A stretch of DNA of 64,000 nt from SHLQ01 sp033344795 (lineage in GTDB: Bacteria > Actinomycetota > Acidimicrobiia > Acidimicrobiales > SHLQ01): the NCBI GenBank assembly GCA_033344795.1, contig JAWPMS010000001.1:1488001-1552000 (forward strand). Direction: 5' to 3'. A program made the position numbers and the translations under genes. Shown piece by piece: positions 8,290 through 16,510 of this stretch. The notes under the pieces are model-generated. The model searched no databases, was not told the DNA's origin, and saw nothing but the letters and a program-made list of their open reading frames with translations. Positions within the stretch are counted from its first letter, which is position 1; the number at the start of each line of letters is the position of its first letter.

Positions 8290-8940
8290 CTATCCCAGGT
8301 GCGCGAGCTCGAGGGCTCGGGCAATCATGGCGGCAAAGGCTGGGAGGTGTTCCCCGCCATGCACGATTTCGCGATGGTCATGGGCAAATTCGGACAACGA
8401 AATACGTCGTTCGGCGAGGTCGAGAAACCCGACATACTCGGTGCGCAGGTGGAGGTCGACTCCGTCGAGCTCGTCGCTCGGTTGTCGCAGTCGGACGACC
8501 ACATCGTCGGTCGTTGTGACGATCTGAAACTCCTCGTCGTCGACGTCGAGCCATACGGTGAGTGACGGACGATCGGCCACGCCGAGAAGCATCATGCGCA
8601 ACGGCAGTGCGATCGTGCGAAGGTTTCCAGGCTCCTTCGGGTGCGGGTCCCGATCGATTGTCGACCCGAACCGCACCAGCTCCCAGAGCACTCGGTCAGT
8701 TGATCGACCGACCTCGGTCAGCGCGTACGCGTCGTCGGTCTTTTCAACCATGCCCGCGTCGACGAGTTCGCGAAGTCTCGTCGACAGCAAGTTCGTCGCC
8801 ATGCCAAGGCCCCTCTGGAGTTCGGTAAATCCAGCTGGGCCAGCGTGGAGATCACGAAGCAGAAGCAGCGTCCATCGATCACCGAGGACGTCGAGCGATC
8901 GAGCGACGGGGCACAAGAGTTGATAACTACGGACACGCAT
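8290..8940 (-). CDS. HxlR-family winged-helix transcriptional regulator
   Basis: 216 aa from the ATG at 8940 (MRVRSYQLLCPVARSLDVLGDRW), which places the family-typical Cys and GDRWTLLLLRDL motif at the N-terminus; the frame runs on to 8994 but would read through the operator region. The winged helix covers residues 5-95 (FTELQRGLGMATNLLSTRLRELVDAGMVEK), followed by about 110 extra residues resembling an SCP2-like C-terminal extension seen in longer actinobacterial members. HxlR regulators sense aldehydes, quinones or disulfide stress. It is divergent from a carbonic-anhydrase-like gene, with two identical 11-bp elements between them. Confidence 0.85.
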   Translation of the reverse strand: MRVRSYQLLCPVARSLDVLGDRWTLLLLRDLHAGPAGFTELQRGLGMATNLLSTRLRELVDAGMVEKTDDAYALTEVGRSTDRVLWELVRFGSTIDRDPHPKEPGNLRTIALPLRMMLLGVADRPSLTVWLDVDDEEFQIVTTTDDVVVRLRQPSDELDGVDLHLRTEYVGFLDLAERRISLSEFAHDHREIVHGGEHLPAFAAMIARALELAHLG

Positions 8941-8964
8941 GTCGGACAGTGTAGGCAGAGGTTG

Positions 8965-9012
8965 AAAAACTAAAGTGAGGGGGTATGGTTGCAACAGCTT
9001 TAAAAACTAAAG
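8965..9012. promoter_or_regulatory. direct-repeat operator between HxlR regulator and carbonic-anhydrase-like gene
   Basis: AAAAACTAAAG occurs at 8965-8975 and again, identically, at 9002-9012 (37 bp apart), in the only AT-rich stretch of the divergent intergenic region. The spacing and position fit binding sites for the HxlR regulator, controlling both itself and the rightward gene. Inferred from repetition and position only. Confidence 0.5.
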
Positions 9013-9038
9013 CGACTCCGATACGACAGGACACTCAC

Positions 9039-9545
9039 ATGCCAGATCTGACCAACCTCCTTCAGCGCAACATCGCCTACGCCACGCACCATGAGGCGTC
9101 GGATCCCTTCCCTCAGTTCAACGCGATCATCGTGAGCTGCCTGGATCCACGAACCGACCCTGCACACTTCCTCGGCATGGAATCCGGTGATGCACTCGTC
9201 ATCCGGACCGTTGGCGGACGGGTAACCGAAGATGTCATCGATCAAGTGGCCTTCGTCGCATCACTGATCGAGACGATGCGAGTCGATGCGCCGACGATCG
9301 ACGTCGTGGTGTGTCATCACACGCAGTGCGGATCAGCAATCTTTGACGACCCGACCTTCCGAGCCAAGTACGGAGCGCGGATCGACGCCGATCCCGACTC
9401 GCTGGAGAGCCACGCCGTGACCGACCCGACAACGACCGTTCAGATCGACGTTGATCGCCTCCGAGGTTCATTCAAACTTGGCTCGAGCATCAATGTCTCC
9501 GGCTATGTGTTCGACGTCGAGTCCGGCGCCCTCACTCCGGCCTAG
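9039..9545 (+). CDS. beta-carbonic anhydrase-like protein
   Basis: 168 aa from the ATG at 9039, taken because AGGAC lies just upstream; the frame extends to 8985 but that includes the operator repeat. The N-terminal IIVSCLDPRTDP, then VIRTVGGRVTEDV, then VVVCHHTQCGSA reproduce the zinc-site layout of beta-carbonic anhydrases (C-x-D, then H-x2-C). It is shorter than classical enzymes (about 200-220 aa) and ends soon after the metal site. Such short CA-like proteins, often next to HxlR or nitroreductase genes, may not be true CO2 hydratases. Probably controlled by the divergent HxlR protein. Confidence 0.75.
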   Translation: MPDLTNLLQRNIAYATHHEASDPFPQFNAIIVSCLDPRTDPAHFLGMESGDALVIRTVGGRVTEDVIDQVAFVASLIETMRVDAPTIDVVVCHHTQCGSAIFDDPTFRAKYGARIDADPDSLESHAVTDPTTTVQIDVDRLRGSFKLGSSINVSGYVFDVESGALTPA

Positions 9546-9592
9546 TCGCACCCCGAACGACGAGCCGTTCTGTTCTCGGCGCAGATCTGACG

Positions 9593-10012
9593 TCAGCTCT
9601 GGCGTTCAGCGGCCTCGCGGAAGCCTTCATTTTCTGCCGCGATCGCTTTCGCGATCGGACGTTTCATGATCGGCCCCACAATCGGAGCGAGGCGGCCCTC
9701 GATATCGACGGTGAGTGTGTTGCTCGTGCCCTCGGCTGTGGGCACGAGATGGTGTGCGCCGGTCATCGAGAGGCCGAGCAGTGTGGTCGACCAAGCGAAC
9801 GAGCGCTGAGGGTCGAGTTCGGTGACGGTCCACGTTCGTTCTCGCTGGCCTGGCTGCTTGATACGTGCATCGGAGCCGACGTGTAGCGGTGTGTCGAGCA
9901 ACTCGACGCTCGTCATGGTGGGCGTGATGTCGGGCCAGGTCTCGACATCCATCGTGAGCTCCCAGACCCGTTCGATCGGTGCGTTGATGTGGATCACGTT
10001 CTTCACTCGCAT
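9593..10012 (-). CDS. SRPBCC family protein (polyketide cyclase/START-like)
   Basis: 139 aa from ATG 10012. It opens with the typical VKNVIHINAPIERVWELTMDVETWPDITP motif and shows alternating strands ending in a C-terminal helix (IMKRPIAKAIAAENEGFREAAE). Members bind hydrophobic ligands in a helix-grip fold; some are aromatases or cyclases, and most small ones are of unknown role. It is divergent from a TetR gene with a near-perfect operator in the 46-bp gap, so it is probably that regulator's target. Confidence 0.82.
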   Translation of the reverse strand: MRVKNVIHINAPIERVWELTMDVETWPDITPTMTSVELLDTPLHVGSDARIKQPGQRERTWTVTELDPQRSFAWSTTLLGLSMTGAHHLVPTAEGTSNTLTVDIEGRLAPIVGPIMKRPIAKAIAAENEGFREAAERQS

Positions 10013-10019
10013 GTGCAGA

Positions 10020-10037
10020 GTGTACCAAGTGGTACAC
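10020..10037. promoter_or_regulatory. TetR-type operator between SRPBCC gene and TetR gene
   Basis: GTGTACC-AAGT-GGTACAC is a perfect inverted repeat with 7-bp arms and a 4-bp spacer, lying in the 46-bp gap between the two divergent starts (10012 and 10059). Size, symmetry and place are typical of a TetR-family operator controlling both genes. Confidence 0.7.
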
Positions 10038-10058
10038 ACTTGCGCTAGGGTCAGTTTC

Positions 10059-10580
10059 GTGACCACTGCACGAGCGGCTCTCTTGGAACGGATCATCGGC
10101 GAGGTCGCGCTCAATGGGCTCGCCGATCGAAGCCTTCGAGACATCGCCGTCGCCACAGGAACGAGTCACCGAATGGTGCTCTATCACTTCGGCGACCGCG
10201 CCGGTCTCGTGTCCGCCATCGTCGGTGCTGTCGAGTCGGATCAGCGAGAGACCCTCGTGCGGATGGCCGCCACGGCCGAGTCTGCAGAGGAGCTGATCCT
10301 GGCGCTCTGGCACCACGTTTGCTCGGAGGAGCTGCGTCCTTTCGTCCGCCTGTTCTTCGAGTGCGTGGGGTTGACGGGTGGTGTAGGCCTGACCGATCCC
10401 TGGCTCGACGTGGCCGATCGGGTCACCGAGATGATTGGAAGCGACTTCGACGCCGACCGAATTCGACTCGGTGTTGCAGTGACCCGTGGTCTACTGATCG
10501 ACGTGCTCGCCACCGGCTCGAGTGACGCCGCGACCCGATCGTTGGAGACCTTTGTCGAGATGTGGCGGGCGAGCGAGTAG
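10059..10580 (+). CDS. TetR-family transcriptional regulator
   Basis: 173 aa from GTG 10059; the frame is open further upstream but that part would cover the operator and the SRPBCC gene. The N-terminal helix-turn-helix (ARAALLERIIGEVALNGLADRSLRDIAVATGTSHRMVLYHFGDRAGLV, residues 3-50) is clear. The ligand domain is short and helical (FVRLFFECVGL, LDVADRVTEMIGSDF, TRSLETFVEMWR). It has its own inverted-repeat operator immediately upstream and a divergent SRPBCC gene as likely target, so a small lipid or aromatic ligand is plausible (inference). Confidence 0.82.
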   Translation: MTTARAALLERIIGEVALNGLADRSLRDIAVATGTSHRMVLYHFGDRAGLVSAIVGAVESDQRETLVRMAATAESAEELILALWHHVCSEELRPFVRLFFECVGLTGGVGLTDPWLDVADRVTEMIGSDFDADRIRLGVAVTRGLLIDVLATGSSDAATRSLETFVEMWRASE

Positions 10581-10620
10581 GTCGGCCTGATCGGATCGGC
10601 GCTCTGGGTAGCCTTGGACG

Positions 10621-12297
10621 GTGAACGAGAACGCCCATGAAACTTCGACCGATTTCATACGCGAGAAGATTCGCGATGACAACGAGTCGGGTCGGTATCA
10701 AGGTCGCGTGCAAACCCGCTTCCCTCCGGAGCCCAACGGTTATCTACACATCGGACACGCCAAGTCGATCGGCGTGAACTTCGGCATCGCTGCCGACTTC
10801 GACGGTGTCTGCAATCTCCGCTTCGATGACACGAACCCCGAGACCGAGGACCAGGACTTCGTCGACGGGATCATCTCTGACATTGAATGGCTCGGCTATG
10901 AGCCCAACTCGGTTGTCTATGCGTCGGACTACTTCGAGCAGCTCTATCTGTGGGCCGAGTCGTTGATCGAGCGGGGACTTGCGTACGTCGACGATCAGGA
11001 TGCAGAGACGATTTCAGATCAGCGCGGCGGCTTCACTACTCCGGGCGTCGACAGCCCGTTCCGCGATCGCAGCGTCGACGAGAACCTGTCGCTGTTTCGT
11101 GGCATGCGGGCAGGCGATTTCGCCGAAGGCGAGCGCGTACTTCGGGCCAAGATCGACATGAACCATCAGAACATGCAGATGCGCGACCCGGTTCTGTATC
11201 GCATCCGCCAGGCCCACCATGTGCGCACTGGCGACTCGTGGGTCATCTATCCCACGTACGACTGGGCCCACGGCCAGTCCGATGCAATCGAACGCGTGAC
11301 ACATTCGTTGTGCACGCTCGAATTCGACTCCCACCGTCCGCTCTACGACTGGTGTCTCGAGCAGCTCGACCTGCCGGCCGAGCAGCCAGAACAGACCGAG
11401 TTTGCCCGTCTGAGCCTGACGCACACCGTGATGTCGAAGCGCAAACTTCGCCAGCTCGTCGAGGAGGGGTTGGTCGATGGGTGGGACGACCCGCGGATGC
11501 CGACGCTTCGAGGCCTTCGTCGACGCGGATATCCCCCTGCAGCGATCCGGGCGTTCGTCGACCACATCGGTATCGCGAAGAGCAACAGCACCCACGACAT
11601 CGAATTGCTCGAATCGTTCGTCCGCACCGAGCTGAACGCCACGGCTCTGAGACGTATGGCTGTGCTGCGCCCGCTCAAGGTGGTGATCACCAATTGGCCC
11701 GACGACCAAGAAGACTTCCGCGAGGCAATCAACAACCCAGAGGACGACTCGGCGGGCACCCGCCAAGTGCCGTTCTCCGGCGAACTCTGGATCGAGCGGG
11801 ATGACTTCGCACTCGATCCGCCACCGAAGTACTACCGACTGACGATTGGTCGTGAGGTTCGGCTTCGCGCGGGATATTTCATCACGGCCACCGATGTGGT
11901 GACCGACTCCGACGGCAACGTGACGGAAGTGCTTTGCACCTACGACCCCGAGACAGCCGGGGGACAGGCCCCCGACGGACGCAAGGTGAAGTCCACCATC
12001 CATTGGGTCTCGGCTGCACATGCGATCGATGCCACGGTGAATCTCTATGACCGCCTCTTCACCGACGCTCACCCGGGTTCGGAAGGGTCTGATGCTCTGT
12101 CGTCACTCAACCCCGACTCACGCGAACAACTGACAGCCGCCAAACTCGAACCGTCGCTCGCCGATGTGGAGCCCGGTCAGGTCGTCCAGTTCGAGCGCCT
12201 CGGGTATTTCGCTGTAGATCTCGATGACGCAACCGTCTTTCACCGCACCGTTGGTCTGCGCGACGAGTGGGCCAACATTCAGAAGCGGAAGAAATAG
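10621..12297 (+). CDS. glnS: glutaminyl-tRNA synthetase
   Basis: 558 aa, GTG start, close to the 554-aa E. coli enzyme. Class I signatures: the HIGH motif within RFPPEPNGYLHIGHAKSIG (about residues 36-54), FDDTNPETED, the zinc-less GlnRS core YPTYDWAHGQSDAIERVTHSL, and the KMSKS-type loop VMSKRKLRQLVEEG near 270. The C-terminal beta-barrel anticodon-binding region is present (VRLRAGYFITATDVVTDSDGNVTEVLCTYDP). It charges tRNA-Gln directly. Most actinobacteria lack GlnRS and use Glu-tRNA-Gln amidation, so its presence here suggests ancient acquisition (established generality plus inference). Confidence 0.95.
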   Translation: MNENAHETSTDFIREKIRDDNESGRYQGRVQTRFPPEPNGYLHIGHAKSIGVNFGIAADFDGVCNLRFDDTNPETEDQDFVDGIISDIEWLGYEPNSVVYASDYFEQLYLWAESLIERGLAYVDDQDAETISDQRGGFTTPGVDSPFRDRSVDENLSLFRGMRAGDFAEGERVLRAKIDMNHQNMQMRDPVLYRIRQAHHVRTGDSWVIYPTYDWAHGQSDAIERVTHSLCTLEFDSHRPLYDWCLEQLDLPAEQPEQTEFARLSLTHTVMSKRKLRQLVEEGLVDGWDDPRMPTLRGLRRRGYPPAAIRAFVDHIGIAKSNSTHDIELLESFVRTELNATALRRMAVLRPLKVVITNWPDDQEDFREAINNPEDDSAGTRQVPFSGELWIERDDFALDPPPKYYRLTIGREVRLRAGYFITATDVVTDSDGNVTEVLCTYDPETAGGQAPDGRKVKSTIHWVSAAHAIDATVNLYDRLFTDAHPGSEGSDALSSLNPDSREQLTAAKLEPSLADVEPGQVVQFERLGYFAVDLDDATVFHRTVGLRDEWANIQKRKK

Positions 12298-12463
12298 CGG
12301 GCTCAAAGTAGCGGGCCCGCTCGCAATAGCTGGCGCTGCTCGCCGGACTCTCGACGAGGTGCGTCCGAGCGAGAGAAGTAATTGACTGCCACGCGCAGCG
12401 CGGCAGGATCGTTTGTCGCGCCCCGGGCGATTCGGTGAGCTCCGCTGTAATTGCGATTCCCCC

Positions 12464-12516
12464 TTGACTTGAGCGCTCGCTCAAGTCAAAATGAGGACTG
12501 TTGAGCGACTGCTCAA
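12464..12516 (+). promoter_or_regulatory. promoter with two tandem TTGAGC-N4-GCTCAA operators
   Basis: An 11-bp-arm perfect inverted repeat (TTGACTTGAGC, spacer GCTC, GCTCAAGTCAA) spans 12464-12489, and a second copy of its core, TTGAGC-GACT-GCTCAA, spans 12501-12516. The centres are 32 bp apart, about three helical turns. TTGACT at 12464-12469 and CAAAAT at 12487-12492 (17-bp spacing) form a sigma-70-like promoter inside the first operator. It sits just before a three-gene operon ending in a TetR regulator, the likely binder. The preceding intergenic stretch after glnS (12298-12463) holds only a 12-bp palindrome at 12310-12321. Confidence 0.7.
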
Positions 12517-12540
12517 ACTGTGAAACAGAAAGAAGCCATC

Positions 12541-12945
12541 ATGAACTACGTCATCTGGACCTACCTGCTCTACACAACCGCTGCCGTTGGCTTGACCGGG
12601 ATCCTCGCACGCACGCTCTACAGCAACGGAGCGGTCTTTCTCGCTGGAGTCTTCGATGACAACGCGACGATGGGCCGTGCGGTGAACCAACTTCTCGTCA
12701 CCGGCTTCTACATGTTGAACCTTGGTTACGCCCTCTTGATCTTCAAGACCGTGGACAGCGAGACGGCCTTGCAAGCCACGGAGAACCTGGTCACCAAGCT
12801 GGGTCTGTTGTTGGTGAGCCTGGGGGTCATCCACTTCATCAACATGGCGGTGTTCTGGAAGATCAAACGAGGTGGCGAACGTGACAAGTTCATCCCCGCT
12901 GTTCCCACCAACTTCGTGCCGCCACCACCAGTTCCCAACTACTGA
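12541..12945 (+). CDS. small integral membrane protein, unknown function
   Basis: 134 aa; ATG 12541 is preferred over GTG 12520 because AAAGAAG precedes it by 7 bp. Three hydrophobic segments (VIWTYLLYTTAAVGLTGILA, LLVTGFYMLNLGYALLIF, KLGLLLVSLGVIHFINMAVFW) and a Pro-rich tail ending in PPPPVPNY. No family assignment. First gene of the operator-controlled operon; its stop overlaps the start of the next gene by one base (TGATG), so the two are translationally linked. Confidence 0.7.
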   Translation: MNYVIWTYLLYTTAAVGLTGILARTLYSNGAVFLAGVFDDNATMGRAVNQLLVTGFYMLNLGYALLIFKTVDSETALQATENLVTKLGLLLVSLGVIHFINMAVFWKIKRGGERDKFIPAVPTNFVPPPPVPNY

Positions 12946-13385
12946 TGAGTGCCCCACACTTCCCGACCCCGGCACGGCTCACCGTCATCTATGACGAGCA
13001 CTGTGAGTTGTGCCGGCGTTGTCGCCACTGGTTGGCGACGCAGCCGACGTACATCGATCTTCGTTTCCTCGCCTGTGGCGACCCGAGGGTCACCGAACTC
13101 TATGGCGACCTTCCGTGGTTCCGCATCGAGTTGATGGTCGTGACCGATGGAGGCCAGGCGTGGATTGGGCCGGATGCATTTCTGATGTGCCTTTGGGCGA
13201 CCCGACGGTGGCGCAACATGAGCTTTCGGCTTCGGGGAACGGCGTTTGCTCCTCTCGCCGAACGGTTCTTTCACGCACTTTCCGACAACCGGGCCACGAT
13301 CTCGGGAATGCTCAACCCGCACACCTGTGAATCGGACACGTGCCCGACCAGCAGCAGCCACAGACGCGTTGGGGCGGTTCGGTGA
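12945..13385 (+). CDS. DCC-family (DUF393-like) thiol protein
   Basis: 146 aa. The N-terminal VIYDEHCELCRRCRHWLATQ carries the D-x-x-C-x-x-C motif of DCC/DUF393 proteins, which are thioredoxin-fold-like and presumed thiol redox proteins. The C-terminal half contains PDAFLMCLWAT and LAERFFHALSDNR in the expected arrangement, then a Cys-rich tail (HTCESDTC). It lies between the membrane protein and the TetR gene, with one-base and GTGA overlaps, so all three are co-expressed. The partner is unknown; the membrane protein next door is the obvious candidate. Confidence 0.72.
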   Translation: MSAPHFPTPARLTVIYDEHCELCRRCRHWLATQPTYIDLRFLACGDPRVTELYGDLPWFRIELMVVTDGGQAWIGPDAFLMCLWATRRWRNMSFRLRGTAFAPLAERFFHALSDNRATISGMLNPHTCESDTCPTSSSHRRVGAVR

Positions 13386-14062
13386 CTAGCGTCAGGTCTT
13401 CCATGGCTGACACCGAACGACGATCGACCGCATCGGGTGACGAGACGAAGGCACGCATCGTGCAGGCGACCCTTCGGACGCTCAAGTCCGAAGGGATTGT
13501 TGGCACGAGTGCCCGGGCCATCGCCCGCGAGGGGGACTTCAATCAGGCATTGATCTTCTATCACTTCGGTTCGGTCGATGATCTCGTGGTTGCGGCGGTG
13601 GCCGAGATGAGCCGTCGACGGATGGAGAATCATCGAGCTCGACTGGAACAGGTCTCGTCCTTTACCGAGATGATTGCGGTGGCTCGCGAGTTGCACGCGG
13701 ACGACCTGGCTGCCGACAACATGACCGTGCTCACGCAGGCGTTCGCCGGAGCGGTCGGCAACAGCGAGATCGGCCCGAAGCTGTACGCAGAGCTCGAACC
13801 GTGGAGCGACTTGGTAGCCGAGACGATCGAGCGTGTCTTGGCCGACGTGCCGGCGGCAGCGGTGATCGATCGAAAGCAGATCGCCCAGGGAATCAGCGCG
13901 CTGTTCCTCGGGGTCGAACTTCTCGAAGACCTCGACCCGAGCAAGGCAAACGCCGACGCACTCTTCGACACCCTCGAGGGCCTTGCTCGGCTCGTCGAAT
14001 TGATCATGCAGACGCCGCTTCTGTCGGCGCTCACGGGTGATGCGCCAGCGGCTGACGCTTAG
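13382..14062 (+). CDS. TetR-family transcriptional regulator
   Basis: 226 aa from GTG 13382, which overlaps the previous stop (GTGA); ATG 13403 is an alternative giving 219 aa. Helix-turn-helix at about residues 15-70 (KARIVQATLRTLKSEGIVGTSARAIAREGDFNQALIFYHFGSVDDLV). The C-terminal domain is TetR_C-like (FAGAVGNSEIGPKLYAELEPWSDLVAETIERVL). As last gene of the operon behind two TTGAGC-N4-GCTCAA sites, it most likely represses its own operon. Confidence 0.82.
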   Translation: MTSVRSSMADTERRSTASGDETKARIVQATLRTLKSEGIVGTSARAIAREGDFNQALIFYHFGSVDDLVVAAVAEMSRRRMENHRARLEQVSSFTEMIAVARELHADDLAADNMTVLTQAFAGAVGNSEIGPKLYAELEPWSDLVAETIERVLADVPAAAVIDRKQIAQGISALFLGVELLEDLDPSKANADALFDTLEGLARLVELIMQTPLLSALTGDAPAADA

Positions 14063-14092
14063 GTCATGGGGAGACTGGTCCGACAAACGGAT

Positions 14093-14899
14093 ATGTCTCA
14101 TCGTCTTGGCGCCCTCGTGTTGTCGGTCGCGCTCTTCGCCAGCGCCTGCGGAAGTGAGCCTGAGACCGTGGTCGTTGGTGCTGCCGATGACGAACCGGCG
14201 GCAGTCTCAGAGGTTGATGATGGGTCAAGCGATGTCGCCGGAGAGGACGCATCTGTCGACGCGGTTGATGAGACACCAGCAGTCGCCGAAGCCTCCGCTC
14301 CGGAGTTGTTCCTCGAACCATGCGAGATCATCGGAGGTGGTGGACCTCTCGATCCGGCCGACGTTTTGATCGATGTGGCCGGTGGGCGGTGGGGCGATGA
14401 TGTCATGAGCGCGACCACCGGACGTGTCGAGCGCGGCTTCGACCCAGAACCCCTCGATCCCGAGCCGTGCCGACCCGAGATTCTGCTCGACGACTGCACG
14501 AGCTATCTTGCCTTCCTCGACGAGCTCGTCGAGAACGTTCGAACAACCGGACGCGACGACGATCGCGATCATGAACTCGACAACTACGCAGCCGATGTCG
14601 GAGTCGGGGCGGAAGCGTACGTGGATGTGTTCGAGGAGTGGGTTGCCGGTTGCCCGACGATCGAGATCGAGGGTGAGGTCCTGCATCTCGTCGAACTCGA
14701 GCTCGAGAAAATGACCGCAGCTGAGCTGTCGGTCGAAGCTCAACAGCTGTGGGTTGCAGTGTCTGCTCGCGAGAATGTGTTTTCCATGCTCGTTGTCACC
14801 CAGGATGATTCTGATTTGTTGCGTGCGGACGACCTCGCGGACTTCGAACGCCTCGTCGGATTCTGGCAAACGAGGATGGAGAACGCACCACTCTCCTGA
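14093..14899 (+). CDS. hypothetical acidic lipoprotein
   Basis: 268 aa from ATG 14093 (ATG 14066 would add nine residues). Lipoprotein signal MSHRLGALVLSVALFASACGSE with lipid Cys at residue 19, followed by a long acidic linker of about 60 residues (AADDEPAAVSEVDDGSSDVAGED) and a folded part containing several Cys (EPCRPEILLDDCTSYL, WVAGCPTIEI). No known domain. It stands alone after the TetR operon, 30 bp downstream. Confidence 0.65.
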   Translation: MSHRLGALVLSVALFASACGSEPETVVVGAADDEPAAVSEVDDGSSDVAGEDASVDAVDETPAVAEASAPELFLEPCEIIGGGGPLDPADVLIDVAGGRWGDDVMSATTGRVERGFDPEPLDPEPCRPEILLDDCTSYLAFLDELVENVRTTGRDDDRDHELDNYAADVGVGAEAYVDVFEEWVAGCPTIEIEGEVLHLVELELEKMTAAELSVEAQQLWVAVSARENVFSMLVVTQDDSDLLRADDLADFERLVGFWQTRMENAPLS

Positions 14900-14946
14900 C
14901 GTCCCGACCTCGGCCTCCCAACCGGTCCGCACGTTATGGTTGCTTC

Positions 14947-15441
14947 ATGAGCGAAGCCATCGACCCAAAGTACTTTCGAACCGTGATGGGCCAGGTGCCC
15001 ACGTGTGTCACCGTCGTGACCGCGATGGTTGATGACAAGCCCCAGGCGATGGTCATCGGGAGCTTCGTGTCGGTGTCGCTCGACCCTCCGCTCGCGGGGT
15101 TCTTCTGCACCACGACGTCGGAGACTTGGCAGGCTCTTCGTCAGGCCGACGTGTTGGGAGTGAACGTGCTCGGCGAGCATCAGATCGACATCAGCAACGC
15201 ATGCATGCGCCACCCCGACGAGCGTCTCGACGGACTCGACTGGTCGATGGATGGCGGGGCGCCACGCATCGCCGGTTCGACAGCGTGGTTGACCCTGACC
15301 CATCACGAAACGCTCGATGCGGGTGACCATGAGTTCGCGCTCTGCAACGTGATCACGATGGACGTGCCCGAAGAGCCACTCGCACCTGTGATCTTCTACG
15401 GCGGCGCCTACCGCACGCTCGAAGAACTGCCCGAGAGCTGA
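14947..15441 (+). CDS. flavin reductase family protein (FMN-binding split barrel)
   Basis: 164 aa. The start FRTVMGQVPTCVTVVTAM, then MVIGSFVSVSLDPPLAGFF, NVLGEHQIDIS and a C-terminal PVIFYGGAYRTL are classic for the HpaC/NtaB-type flavin reductases that supply reduced FMN to two-component monooxygenases. Length is typical. No monooxygenase partner is adjacent; the next gene, 5 bp away, encodes an acetylpolyamine amidohydrolase-like enzyme. Confidence 0.85.
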   Translation: MSEAIDPKYFRTVMGQVPTCVTVVTAMVDDKPQAMVIGSFVSVSLDPPLAGFFCTTTSETWQALRQADVLGVNVLGEHQIDISNACMRHPDERLDGLDWSMDGGAPRIAGSTAWLTLTHHETLDAGDHEFALCNVITMDVPEEPLAPVIFYGGAYRTLEELPES

Positions 15442-15446
15442 GCTCG

Positions 15447-16478
15447 GTGAAGGTCGTCCGATCTAACGACCACCGGCTGCACTTCCCAAGTGGCGAGATC
15501 TACAACGGCGAACTCGTCCGGCCGTTCGAGTGCCCCGAACGCTGGGACTACGTTGTGGCTGCTCTGGATGCGGCCGGCTTGACCGATGTCATCGAACCGG
15601 AGCCTGTCGACGACGCGATCTTGCTCGCCGTGCACGACTCGGAGTATCTGGAGTTTCTTCGTGAAGCGTGGACGCAGTGGATCGACGCTGGGTCGACGGG
15701 AGAGATGATCCCGACGTGTTTCCCGGTCCGGCGGATGGTGCAAGAGATCCCTGAAGACATCGACGGGAAACTCGGGTACTACGCCTTTGCGGCGGAGACT
15801 TCTATCACCGGTGGCACCTGGGCAGCAGCACATGCTGGCGCCTCGATTGCCCGGACCGCCCAACGCCATGCCCTCGAGGCTGGGGAGGTCTCCTTCGCGC
15901 TCTGCCGCCCGCCCGGGCATCACGCATCTCGTGACTACTTCGGTGGGTACTGTTTCATCAACAACGCCGCAATCGCAGCACAGGGGTACCTCGACGACGG
16001 CGCTGAACGGGTCGCGGTGCTCGATGTCGATTTCCACCACGGCAACGGGACACAAGACATTTTCTACGAGCGGTCAGATGTCTTCTTTGCTTCACTGCAC
16101 GGTGATCCTCGACATGAGTTTCCACATTTTCTTGGGTTCGACAATGAACTTGGCGCTGGCGTCGGCGAGGGGTTCAACGCCAACTATCCACTGATGCCTG
16201 GAACCACCTTCGACCGTTGGCTGGTAGCGCTCGATGATGCTCTGAAGCGGATCACCTCGTTTGGACCCGACGCTTTGGTGGTGTCACTCGGCGTCGATAC
16301 GTTCGAGCACGATCCGATCAGCAGCTTCAAACTCCGAACCGAGGACTTCGCCACGTATGGCCGTCACATTGGTGCGCTGGGGTTGCCGACCGTCTATTGC
16401 ATGGAGGGCGGTTATGCGGTCGAAGAGATCGGAACGAATACCGTGAACGTGTTGCGTGGTCACCTCGATACGGCGTGA
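15447..16478 (+). CDS. acetylpolyamine amidohydrolase (histone deacetylase family)
   Basis: 343 aa, GTG start 5 bp after the flavin reductase. Histone-deacetylase-fold motifs: RPPGHHASRDYFGGYCFINNAAIAA near residue 153 (catalytic His pair) and VLDVDFHHGNGTQDIFY near 192 (zinc Asp and His). The SLHGDPRHEFPHFLG and GTTFDRWLVALDDAL segments match the acetylpolyamine amidohydrolase subgroup (as in Mycoplana) better than acetoin-utilisation AcuC. It would remove acetyl groups from acetylputrescine-like compounds in the cytoplasm, fitting polyamine use. A HisD-like dehydrogenase follows 32 bp downstream and may act in the same catabolic route (inference). Confidence 0.85.
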   Translation: MKVVRSNDHRLHFPSGEIYNGELVRPFECPERWDYVVAALDAAGLTDVIEPEPVDDAILLAVHDSEYLEFLREAWTQWIDAGSTGEMIPTCFPVRRMVQEIPEDIDGKLGYYAFAAETSITGGTWAAAHAGASIARTAQRHALEAGEVSFALCRPPGHHASRDYFGGYCFINNAAIAAQGYLDDGAERVAVLDVDFHHGNGTQDIFYERSDVFFASLHGDPRHEFPHFLGFDNELGAGVGEGFNANYPLMPGTTFDRWLVALDDALKRITSFGPDALVVSLGVDTFEHDPISSFKLRTEDFATYGRHIGALGLPTVYCMEGGYAVEEIGTNTVNVLRGHLDTA

Positions 16479-16510
16479 CCGACCGGCTGGAGGCTCAGTA
16501 CCCTGATGCC

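Noticed and set aside
12298..12463. Terminator after glnS
   Set aside because: There are GC dyads (AGCGGGCCCGCT) but no T-tract follows, so termination there is not supported.
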